From the NCBI GenBank assembly GCA_030426805.1, contig JAUHXU010000001.1, positions 894,861 to 958,860 on the forward strand: 64,000 nt of DNA, in the 5' to 3' direction. Positions 57,078-64,000 of the stretch are shown here, one piece after another. The notes under the pieces are model-generated. The model made no database searches, was not told where the DNA came from, and saw only the letters and a list, made by a program, of their open reading frames with translations. The DNA comes from a bacterium (GTDB lineage Bacteria; Planctomycetota; JAFGQW01). Position 1 is the first letter of the stretch. Each line of letters starts with the position of its first letter. The translations under genes were made by a program, and so were the position numbers.

Positions 57078-58364
57078 ATGGCAGGATACTACGGACCAAG
57101 CTTCGCCGGCATCGAGAGTGGGTGGTATCGCACGACGGACGACCCCAACTATGCGCTGGAGCGCGCACGACTCGACTCGCTCTGGAGTGATCGGGCCGAC
57201 GCGACTCTCAAGAGCTACGTCCTCAAGTATGGCACGTTCTTCAGTGCATTCGCTGAGCACATCTTGCGAGACATCGAACAGCATCTCGGTCGGCCCGTGG
57301 AGGATCCGAGGTACTACTCATACTATCTCGCAAACCGGGTCCTTGAGCTTCCCGGCCTCAGAGCGCACTGGATCGCTGACGACGCTCGCGTAGCGAAAGA
57401 CGAATACCAGTGCGAGGCGTGCGAGAACACGCAGCCCGCTCCCTCGGTGCACCCCTACGCGATCGCGCTCTGGGGCGTCTACCCGCCCTACTGCATGCAT
57501 TGCCTCGAAATCGTCGGTCTATTCCGGCCAGGAGCCAATTCCCGGCCTCGATCGCTGGCATTCTGGAGTGAGGACCTCCAACAGCGCTTCACGAATACAG
57601 TTCGAAGCTCACGAGACTTGCGAAACTGCGATCTGTGTGCGCGCCCGTATCGGCTCGGGCCGCAACTATGGGAGTTCGGGCACCCCGGTGGATCGGGGAC
57701 GTTCGCGGTTCCGTTTGTCTACCCGAACATGTTCGCGTGTGTTTGCTTCCGATGCTTTAGGAAAGCGACCTCGGACAACAAGCGTGGAACTCGCTCAACG
57801 CAGTCGTCGCGACTCTACGCACTCTACAAGTTCTTGGGGAAGGTACCAACGGAGGACTTCACAAGTCTGTTCTATCTCTCGCGGGACCACGAGTACGTTG
57901 TTGGGTTGACGCATGCGCTCAAAGGACTCCGGACCCCGGAGGGACTGAAGTCGGAGTTCGGGTCGTTCTTCGGTGCGCTGGTCGAAGCAGGGGTCTTCCC
58001 AAGCGGCTCACGGAAGATGCGCATCGGAACTATGACAGTCGCGGAAGATGGGCACGTTTGCCTCTCGATTCCCGAACGCGACATCGACGACTACTTGCAT
58101 CGGCGGGGCATCAAACATAGCAAGGAAGTCCGATACCCCGACTCGCTGATGCGAGCCGACTGGGAGCTTCACTTGGGCCGGGGCCGTGTCTTCGTGGAGT
58201 ACTTCGGCTTGATGTCCCGACCCGACTACGCGGAGAAGGCGGCCGACAAGAGGCTCATCGCTCAAGAGAACCACATCGAGCTTGTCGAGCTGTTTCCTGA
58301 GTCGGACCCGATCCAGGTGCTCGGAGACTGGATCGACGCACGATTGAAGAAGGGTCTCGATTGA
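57078..58364 (+). CDS. zinc-finger protein with C-terminal PD-(D/E)xK nuclease-like domain
   Basis: 428 residues. Two Cys4-like clusters are visible: CEAC with CMHC, and CDLC with CVCFRC, suggesting DNA- or RNA-binding zinc fingers. The C-terminal ~110 residues read MRADWELHLGRGRVFVEYFG, then MSRPDYAEKAADKRLIAQEN and a hydrophobic ending. This D-x-E, V-E-Y-F-G, Y, K spacing is that of PD-(D/E)xK nuclease domains seen in helicase-associated and restriction proteins. It lies 264 bases upstream of the C5 methylase, so it could be a second nuclease of the restriction locus. No named family. Confidence 0.65.
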   Translation: MAGYYGPSFAGIESGWYRTTDDPNYALERARLDSLWSDRADATLKSYVLKYGTFFSAFAEHILRDIEQHLGRPVEDPRYYSYYLANRVLELPGLRAHWIADDARVAKDEYQCEACENTQPAPSVHPYAIALWGVYPPYCMHCLEIVGLFRPGANSRPRSLAFWSEDLQQRFTNTVRSSRDLRNCDLCARPYRLGPQLWEFGHPGGSGTFAVPFVYPNMFACVCFRCFRKATSDNKRGTRSTQSSRLYALYKFLGKVPTEDFTSLFYLSRDHEYVVGLTHALKGLRTPEGLKSEFGSFFGALVEAGVFPSGSRKMRIGTMTVAEDGHVCLSIPERDIDDYLHRRGIKHSKEVRYPDSLMRADWELHLGRGRVFVEYFGLMSRPDYAEKAADKRLIAQENHIELVELFPESDPIQVLGDWIDARLKKGLD

Positions 58365-58628
58365 TGGGCTGCTCCATTGACCTGCCCCCCGGAAAGTCGG
58401 ACCAGCTGCTCGACGTGATCCGCGAGGGCCGTTCCGACGAATGCAACGGCAAGACGACAACCGGGCGGCGCCGCGAGGGGACACCAAGCGCTCATCTCTC
58501 CGCCGCCGCTGCGGAGCTTCGGCGGCAACCTCGACGAAGAGCCACGCCTTGGGTACACTCGGTCCGACCAGGTCACCGCGGGCAGCGCGATCCGAGTGAC
58601 TGGTGCGCCATTTCTCTTGGAACCACCG

Positions 58629-59849
58629 ATGGGCCGCCGACGAAAAGTAATCAGTCTGTACACGGGAGCAGGCGGCTTGGACCTCGGCTTCGAGGCAGCC
58701 GGGTTCGAGACTGCCGTCGCTGTCGAGATGGACACGGACGCTGTGGCGACCATCCGCAGCAACCGGGAATGGCCTCTTCTTGACCGCGACATTCACGACA
58801 TCCCGTCGCGGGAACTCCTCGATGTTGCCGGACTCCGCGCGGGCGATGCTCATCTCTTGATCGGCGGTCCCCCATGCCAACCGTTCAGCAAGTCGGGGTA
58901 CTGGGCGAGTGGAGACGCGCGCCGACTCGATGACCCGCGCGCCAGCACGCTCGAGGCGTTCCTGAGGGTCTTGCGCGATGCCCAGCCGGAGTCCTTCCTG
59001 CTGGAGAATGTCGCGGGGCTCGCGTACCGGAACAAGGACGAGGGCCTGACGCTTCTGCGAACCACGTTGGAGTCGATCAACCGGTCTGTGGGGACCTCCT
59101 ACTCCATGAGCGTCGCGCTGCTAAAGGCGAGCGACTTCGGCGTTCCGCAGGACCGCGAGCGCGTGTTCATACTCGGTCACCGGGAAGGCAAGGAGTTCGC
59201 CTTTCCGAAGCCGACCCACGCCAGCGATGAAGACCGCCCACCCGACATCGAACCGGTCCACACGGCTTGGGATGCGATCGGCGATCTGGAAGCCGATGAC
59301 TCCCCCGAACTCCGCGTCACAGGAAAGTGGGCGGACTTGCTTCCCTCGATTCCCGAAGGCGGCAACTACCTGCATCACACGGATCGCGGAGGGGGTGCGG
59401 CGCTGTTCGGTTGGCGGCGGCGTTACTGGAGCTTCTTGCTCAAGCTGTCCAAGTCGCTTCCGGCTTGGACCATCACTGCCCAGCCGGGATCCGCTATCGG
59501 CCCCTTCCACTGGAAGAACCGGCGACTCTCAATGCGCGAACTCGCACGCTTGCAGACGTTCCCGGATGACTACGAGATCGTGGGAACCAGGACCGCTTAC
59601 CAGCGCCAGCTGGGAAACGCCGTACCAAGCGCCCTTGCGGAACTCCTCGCTCGCCAAGTGATTCGACAGTTCATGGGGGGCAGAGTGCCTGCCGATCGCC
59701 TTTCCCTTCTACCAACCCGTCGGATGCCAGTTCCCGAGCCCGAATCGGTGGCCCCGGTGCCGAAGAAGTACCACCACCTCATCGGCGATCACGCGCCCCA
59801 TCCCGGCACAGGCCGAGGCTACGCAGCTTCGTCTCGTGAATCGACGTAG
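58629..59849 (+). CDS. DNA cytosine-5 methyltransferase of a type II R-M system
   Basis: 406 residues. C5 motifs appear in order: I LYTGAGGLDLGFEAAGF, IV GGPPCQPFS with catalytic Cys (about residue 83), VI ENVAGLAY, VIII QDRERVFILG and X GNAVPSALAELLARQ. A target-recognition region lies between VIII and X (HTDRGGGAALFGWRRRYW). The ATG at 58629 starts just before motif I; a GTG at 58596 is possible. The nuclease gene begins 3 bases after its stop. Confidence 0.93.
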   Translation: MGRRRKVISLYTGAGGLDLGFEAAGFETAVAVEMDTDAVATIRSNREWPLLDRDIHDIPSRELLDVAGLRAGDAHLLIGGPPCQPFSKSGYWASGDARRLDDPRASTLEAFLRVLRDAQPESFLLENVAGLAYRNKDEGLTLLRTTLESINRSVGTSYSMSVALLKASDFGVPQDRERVFILGHREGKEFAFPKPTHASDEDRPPDIEPVHTAWDAIGDLEADDSPELRVTGKWADLLPSIPEGGNYLHHTDRGGGAALFGWRRRYWSFLLKLSKSLPAWTITAQPGSAIGPFHWKNRRLSMRELARLQTFPDDYEIVGTRTAYQRQLGNAVPSALAELLARQVIRQFMGGRVPADRLSLLPTRRMPVPEPESVAPVPKKYHHLIGDHAPHPGTGRGYAASSREST

Positions 59850-59852
59850 ATC

Positions 59853-60977
59853 GTGGAGCGCTACCGAGTCACTCGCAAACTCGAACTGGTGGCCTTCGTC
59901 ACGAAAGCCCTTGAGCTGTCCGGATTCACAGTGAAGAGGATGCCGGATCCCCGGATCGCGCCTTTTGTGTTCTCAGTGGTCACTCCCTGGGGCTCGTCGC
60001 TGGACTTGATTTGCTACCTCTTCCTTGCCAACAAGTACGGGCAACGCAGGCGGCCAAGTGACGAACACCGCTTTCAGGTGAAATACGGGAGTGACTTCAA
60101 GCGCCCCCACGAGATCTTCATCGCGCAGAACAACCGACAGCTCACACTGATGTTTGGAGTGCACGTCGAGGCGAACATCATCGTGGCTGTTGACCCAGCA
60201 CTGCACAATCCCACCTGGTTCTCGAGATCCGTGGAGTTCAAGAGCGAGCACGTGGAGCAGACTCAGCATCGCGGGTGGTTCGGATGGGAGCGCGATCGGT
60301 CTCGAGTCCGAAGGCGCGTGATGCCACAAGAGAACCGGCAAACCGAGGTCTTGCTCGGCTTTCGGCCAGAGCGTTTCGCGGACTACGTGCTGCTTGAGCG
60401 CCAGTGCACCGGCATCCCTCCGGGTGAACGACTGTGGACGATCGACACCCGGACCCTATACCCCGATGACCTACACGACCTCGAAGCGATTCTGGGCTTG
60501 TCGAAACAGGAGATCTTGGATGGCATCTCCGACCGAAAGCGGCTGCTTGTCGCAGTGCGTGGCGCAGCCGCAGAGCTTCATCTTCGGCGACTGCTTAGGT
60601 CTGAGCCAGGCCTGACGCAAGTTTGCGAGCTGGACAAGGACGGGCAGCCCGACTTCGCGGTGAAGTTCCGGGGACGCTCGTTCAGGATCGAGTGCAAGAA
60701 CACGCTACGCAGGCTCCACCGTGGGCAACCCAAGGTGGACTTCCAGAAGACCCGCAGCTCGAAGTCCGACCCCTGCAGTCGCTACTACCGACGGGAGCAA
60801 TTCGAGCTACTTGCGGCGTGCCTGCATCCCGTCACCTCTTCATGGGAGTTTCGGTTCAGGCCAACACTCGCGCTTCCGCCACACAGCAAGTGCTCCGGCT
60901 ATCTCTCTCAACACGTCCTCGTCGGGGACGATTGGACCACGTCGGTGTCCGATGCGCTCCGGAGCTTGTGCGGGTAG
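59853..60977 (+). CDS. type II restriction endonuclease (PD-(D/E)xK)
   Basis: 374 residues from a GTG. The catalytic core is LDKDGQPDFAVKFRGRSFRI followed by ECKN (residues ~263-285): Asp then Glu-x-Lys on the next strand. The N-terminal half has beta-rich recognition-like segments (FVFSVVTPWGSSLDLICYLF). It directly follows the C5 methylase, as restriction partners usually do. The recognition site cannot be deduced from the sequence. Confidence 0.82.
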   Translation: MERYRVTRKLELVAFVTKALELSGFTVKRMPDPRIAPFVFSVVTPWGSSLDLICYLFLANKYGQRRRPSDEHRFQVKYGSDFKRPHEIFIAQNNRQLTLMFGVHVEANIIVAVDPALHNPTWFSRSVEFKSEHVEQTQHRGWFGWERDRSRVRRRVMPQENRQTEVLLGFRPERFADYVLLERQCTGIPPGERLWTIDTRTLYPDDLHDLEAILGLSKQEILDGISDRKRLLVAVRGAAAELHLRRLLRSEPGLTQVCELDKDGQPDFAVKFRGRSFRIECKNTLRRLHRGQPKVDFQKTRSSKSDPCSRYYRREQFELLAACLHPVTSSWEFRFRPTLALPPHSKCSGYLSQHVLVGDDWTTSVSDALRSLCG

Positions 60978-61320
60978 AGACACCCCCGCCATCGACCCGT
61001 CGAGCGCCCTAGCAGCGTCACCAGGGCGGAGCACGCGCTCACGGGTAGGACTACGCGCCGGTAAGCGGCGTGCGGCAAGCGAACGCCGACTGCTGAGACT
61101 CCACAACCGCGTGCGAAGTCCCGAGTTGCCGCGGTCCAGCCCGTCCCTCTCAAACCTACGTCCCTCGGGTGGGAAAGCAACGTGACTGGACGATGGCGGT
61201 GACCGCCGAGCCTCGGCATGGACGGCACACTTGCGTTAGAGTCACTCCCGGACAGGTGAAACGGAGTGGGTGACGCGTTCGATCGTCTTTCTTGCAACGC
61301 TTGCAGCGCTTGGCTCGGCG
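60978..61320. other. no gene seen
   Basis: 343 bases between the restriction gene and the IS3 fragment. Short Arg-rich frames on both strands lack coding character. Probably debris at an insertion boundary. Confidence 0.4.
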
Positions 61321-61842
61321 TGAGGGTCCCCCCTCCTTGCGGCCACGGCCTATTGTGCTCCCGCGTTCATAACCTCGTCGCTTGACGCGACCCTCTGCTC
61401 GTACTCGGCGGGCGCGAGCCCCCCGAGCGACGTGTGTGGCCGGCGCTGATTGTAGTCGATCCGCCAGCTTTCGATGCTCTGCTTCGCCTGTGCGAGCGCT
61501 ACGAATCACTCCTGGTCCAGGCACTCGTCGCGCATGCGGCCGTTGAACCTCTCGATGTACGCGTTCTGCACCGGCTTTCCCGCTCGATGAAGTGCAGCTC
61601 GATCCCGCGCTCGTACGCCCACTGATCGAGCGCTCGGCTCGTGAACTCCGGGCCGTTGTCGACGACGATCGTGCGCGGACAACCGTGCCGTGCCGCTACC
61701 TGATCGAGCAGCTGCGCGAGACGCTCACCGGTGATCGAATGCGCCACCGCCATCGTCTGGCTCACGCGCGTCAGGTCGTCCACGACCGTCAGCACGCGCA
61801 GCGTACGGCCGTTGGCGAGGCTGTCGCTCATGAGTCCTTCGC
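61321..61842 (-). mobile_element. IS3 fragment with decayed transposase
   Basis: Reversed 3' portion of the IS3 element: right end TGAGGGTCCCCCC at 61321, transposase tail and DDE region to about 61840. The reading frame is broken near 61585 (ELHFIERESR replaces ELHFIEPGKP). MSDSLANGRTLRVLTVVDD and VVDNGPEFTSRALDQWAYE are preserved. It joins an integrase remnant. Confidence 0.85.
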
Positions 61843-61990
61843 GTGCTTGCCAGAACCGGTCGGCCTCCCCCTACTTCCCGAGGTAGATCCGCCGCCCCTC
61901 GACTTCGACCAGGGCCTGGCCGCTGCCCTTGTGCAGTCGGAGCTTCGGCGTGCGGGGCTTCTTCGGGGTCTTCGACTTCTTGGTGGGCAT
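61843..61990 (-). pseudogene. integrase/recombinase N-terminal remnant
   Basis: From the ATG at 61990 the product reads MPTKKSKTPKKPRTPKLRLH, then KGSGQALVEVEGRRIYLGK before a TAG at 61873-61871; after the stop EADRFWQAREG-like codons remain before the IS3 fragment begins. The short basic N-terminus with K-L-x-L-H-K-x-S-G-Q-A and G-R-x-I-Y-L-G is characteristic of planctomycete tyrosine recombinases. The catalytic domain is missing. It starts 141 bases from the tRNA-fMet core. Confidence 0.75.
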
Positions 61991-62130
61991 CGGAGCACTG
62001 AACCTCTCGGTCTCGAACCGGGGTAGCCCCACGCGTTCGCGTAGGACTACCCGATTCTCGATGTAGGTTACAGCCGCTCCGACCGAAGTCGGGCCGCCGC
62101 AAGTAGCCGCGTCGGCATGATTTGCGCTGA

Positions 62131-62173
62131 TAGCGGGGGCAGGACTCGGACCTGCGACCTCCGGGTTATGAGC
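62131..62173 (-). other. att core: 3' half of initiator tRNA-fMet without its 5' half
   Basis: On the minus strand GCTCATAACCCGGAGGTCGC runs into a T-arm GCAGG-TCCGAGT-CCTGC and an acceptor strand CCCCGCT plus A. This is the anticodon loop CTCATAA, 3' anticodon strand CCC, variable loop, T-arm and acceptor of an initiator tRNA. Upstream bases do not form the 5' anticodon strand, D-arm or acceptor partner. It is therefore an attachment-site copy, not a working tRNA. Confidence 0.82.
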
Positions 62174-62437
62174 GGCCGCGGGCCCACTTTTCGTAATCCT
62201 CGGCGGGGACACGAAATACGGCTATCTGCCTTCGACGCAAGAGCTTAGCAATAGACGCCACCATTGTCCAGATGTAGCCAAATTCGCCATGTTGGGCACA
62301 GTTTGGTCACAGTTTGGGCACAGTCGGCTTGCCCCAGCACGACCGCCATGTGAAGATCCCTGGCGAAGCGGGAATCACGTCGGGCTCGAGCCGCGTTTGA
62401 GCGGATCGAGAGGAATAGCACCACAAGGGGTAGCTCC

Positions 62438-63361
62438 GTGACCATCAACATCTCAATTCGAGTGCCCGATGGCGTCGTCATCGCCGCCGACAGTCTGGCC
62501 ACGTCGCTGATGTCCGTAAAGGCCAATGTCACCGTCCCTCCCGTCAAGTGCGGAGCATGCGGATCCGACGTATCGGGCCAGGTGGTCCAGATGCCACCGT
62601 TCGGTGTACCCGGCAACAGCACGCCTCTCGCCTCGAAGCTCTTCTACGTCGGCGACTTTGCCGTTACCTTCTTCGGTACGTCATCCCTCAACGGCCGTTC
62701 CATTTTTAATCACGTCATGGTGTTTCGGACTACGATCTTTAGGCCCGACATGCAGCTTGGGGACTTGGCGGACGGACTCGCTGCACAGTTATCCGCAGCG
62801 GTCGCGGCAGACAAGAACCTCAAGAAGACAGGTCCCGGGACGACTATTGTGGGGTTCCAGGTCTCCGGCTACGACGACGCTGATGTCGACGTCGGCCGAA
62901 CGACTGTTGTCACGATCGCGGCCGACGCCAAGCCATCGCGCCAAGATCAGAAGCGAGAATACGGTATCACCGTCACGGGTCAGCAGACTGTCGTCGGCAA
63001 GCTCTTTGCTGCCGTCGGCGGCACCCCTTCGCCGCAGCCGAACTTCACGAACATGACACTCCCCGACGCCATCGACTACGCTCGGTTCCTCGTGCAAACA
63101 ACGTCAGACTACGAACGCTTCGCCGAAATGGTCCCAACCGTTGGTGGCCCGACTGAAATCGCTCTCGTCACCAAGTGGATCGGCTTCCGTTGGATCGATC
63201 GCAAGCGGCTCCTTGGCGATGACTCGACCCGTCTCAACGTCGGCAAGATCTCCCACGAGATCTCTCACATCCGACGCGACCTGCCAGAGATCATTCGCTC
63301 CGCTCGCACGCCACGGTCACCGGACACTCCACACGGTCCGGACGCCCCCGCCGCGTCCTGA
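62438..63361 (+). CDS. proteasome-like Ntn hydrolase with CxxC insertion
   Basis: 307 residues from a GTG at 62438 with AAGGGG 7 bases upstream. After removal of the start Met the protein would begin TINISIRVPDGVVIAADS. Counting Thr as residue 1 puts Asp at position 17, as in proteasome beta subunits and HslV, and the third triad member may be Lys67 (ASKLFYVGDFAVTFFG, resembling the Lys33 region). An insertion before that Lys carries KCGACGSD, a possible zinc knuckle. The ~150 C-terminal residues are of no known family. The gene is followed 12 bases on by an AAA ATPase. A threonine-protease activity is inferred from these positions only. Confidence 0.72.
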   Translation: MTINISIRVPDGVVIAADSLATSLMSVKANVTVPPVKCGACGSDVSGQVVQMPPFGVPGNSTPLASKLFYVGDFAVTFFGTSSLNGRSIFNHVMVFRTTIFRPDMQLGDLADGLAAQLSAAVAADKNLKKTGPGTTIVGFQVSGYDDADVDVGRTTVVTIAADAKPSRQDQKREYGITVTGQQTVVGKLFAAVGGTPSPQPNFTNMTLPDAIDYARFLVQTTSDYERFAEMVPTVGGPTEIALVTKWIGFRWIDRKRLLGDDSTRLNVGKISHEISHIRRDLPEIIRSARTPRSPDTPHGPDAPAAS

Positions 63362-63373
63362 AGGGTCTCGACT

Positions 63374-64000
63374 GTGCACATCACGAAGCTACGCATCCAG
63401 AACTTCCGCGGACTCGCCGACGTCGAGTTTCAGTTCGACCAGCCTGTTAATGTAATCGTGGGGCCGAACGCAATCGGCAAGACCACGGTCCTCGAAGCCG
63501 TTCGACTTACACACGCCCTCGTCATGCCCCGGTATTTTCAGGAGTCACAGCAGGTACTGACCTCCCTCGGCGTGATGTCTCCGCACGCCCACCTCGCCAA
63601 CTACGTCAATGTCCAAGGGCTGGCGCGCGATGCCAGTCAGGAGGTTCGAATCCGCCTCGAACTCCACCTGGACGAGAACGAACTCTCAGTGCTCCGAGAG
63701 AGCCACGAGGAGATCGCGATCGAACAAGTTCGTGGTCAATTGGGACGTAACGACGACTCCGGGCAGCTCGCGCTCACTCAGTATCTCTCTTCTGACGACG
63801 GCCAAGAGCGTCTCGCGTCCATTTCTAGCGATGTCCAATCCGCACTCGATAAGGCATCCACGCCCCACAGGATCAGGATCGACCTCTCGCTTCATCCGAC
63901 TAGTGGCCGAATCGCCACCGGTGACCCGACGGGCCCCACCCTCGTGAAGATCCTCGAACGCCGATGCAAGCCTAGCCAAGCCTTGTTCACCTACTTCCCA
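63374..64000 (+). CDS. RecF/OLD-like P-loop ATPase, C-terminus beyond the window
   Basis: 209 residues are visible from a GTG at 63374, open to the window end. The start HITKLRIQNFRGLADVEF and Walker A IVGPNAIGKTTVLEAVRL are those of RecF/SMC/OLD-type ABC ATPases. No second half is visible, so it cannot be decided whether it has a TOPRIM (OLD nuclease) domain. AAGGG lies about 8 bases before the GTG. Probably co-transcribed with the Ntn hydrolase. Confidence 0.8.
   Translation, partial: MHITKLRIQNFRGLADVEFQFDQPVNVIVGPNAIGKTTVLEAVRLTHALVMPRYFQESQQVLTSLGVMSPHAHLANYVNVQGLARDASQEVRIRLELHLDENELSVLRESHEEIAIEQVRGQLGRNDDSGQLALTQYLSSDDGQERLASISSDVQSALDKASTPHRIRIDLSLHPTSGRIATGDPTGPTLVKILERRCKPSQALFTYFP

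Noticed and set aside
58361..58783. 140-codon frame between the zinc-finger gene and the C5 methylase
   Set aside because: It overlaps both neighbours, is Arg-rich after about 40 codons and shows no domain; treated as non-coding.
62131..62173. functional tRNA-Met gene
   Set aside because: The bases preceding the anticodon loop do not pair as a 5' anticodon strand and no D-arm or 5' acceptor strand exists.
61871..62212. 113-codon minus-strand frame as one protein
   Set aside because: Its N-terminal part is read through the tRNA-fMet fragment (an artefact commonly seen as a translated tRNA); only the part from the ATG at 61990 is supported, as an integrase remnant.

Overview
The window looks like high-GC chromosomal DNA from a Planctomycetota-type bacterium. 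This is an inference from gene style, not from a marker gene. The supporting traits are an ECF sigma factor fused to a membrane span and a chain of carboxypeptidase-regulatory-like domains (27120-23914), several large secreted metallopeptidases sharing one C-terminal beta-rich module, a CotH-family protein, and an integrase remnant whose N-terminus resembles planctomycete recombinases. Two compartments are visible: a gene-dense, strongly GC-biased core-like part (about 1-31.5 kb) and an accessory, mobile, defence-rich part (about 31.5-64 kb) with IS3 remnants, broken genes, an integrase stub and a tRNA-fMet attachment-site core.

Left part. 1-3.3 kb (minus): a CotH-like lipoprotein running off the window, a di-iron Fe-S cluster repair protein (RIC/YtfE/ScdA type) and an alginate-export-type porin. 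3.56-9.72 kb (plus): a translationally coupled respiratory operon, napD-napA, a tetrahaem NapB-like protein, a tetrahaem lipoprotein, a Tat-type four-cluster ferredoxin lipoprotein and an NrfD-type quinol oxidoreductase. I see no napC, napG or napH, so quinol electrons probably reach NapA through the NrfD/ferredoxin module and eight c-type haems. 9.77-13.8 kb: a serine-hydrolase lipoprotein, a kynurenine-formamidase-like cyclase, a Cys-rich small protein, a tiny basic protein and a beta-propeller. 13.9-31.5 kb: an M12-type metalloprotease, a C39-like membrane protein, an O-methyltransferase, an AAC(6')-like acetyltransferase, a GT4 glycosyltransferase, an M36-like metalloprotease operon, the ECF sigma fusion, a DUF6624-like protein, an M14 carboxypeptidase and a lipoprotein. 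The sigma-factor gene and the M36 operon share a two-block upstream motif that looks like an autoregulated ECF promoter.

Right part. 31.9-34.5 kb: small cassette-like genes (a HEPN-like protein, a GIY-YIG nuclease, a frameshifted HAD hydrolase) ending at a 60-bp IS3 end. 34.97-44.79 kb (minus): a three-gene anti-phage operon, HepA-like SNF2 helicase, DUF1156 DNA methylase and DUF499 ATPase. 45.1-48.4 kb: a RelA/SpoT-domain protein, an IS3-family element with an amber-interrupted orfB, and a NucS-like nuclease truncated by it. 48.7-52.0 kb: a three-gene operon of a GHKL ATPase plus two proteins I do not recognise. 52.2-57.1 kb: a Fic protein, a TM0106-type RecB nuclease/SF1 helicase and the stub of a probable HNH gene. 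57.1-61.0 kb: a zinc-finger PD-(D/E)xK protein and a type II restriction-modification pair (C5 methylase and nuclease). 61.3-62.2 kb: an IS3 fragment, an integrase fragment, and the 3' half of an initiator tRNA gene without its 5' half. 62.4-64.0 kb: a proteasome-like Ntn hydrolase followed by a RecF/OLD-like ATPase that leaves the window.

The most promising candidates for undescribed systems are the Ntn-hydrolase/ATPase pair, the GHKL three-gene operon and the rewired Nap electron-transfer chain.
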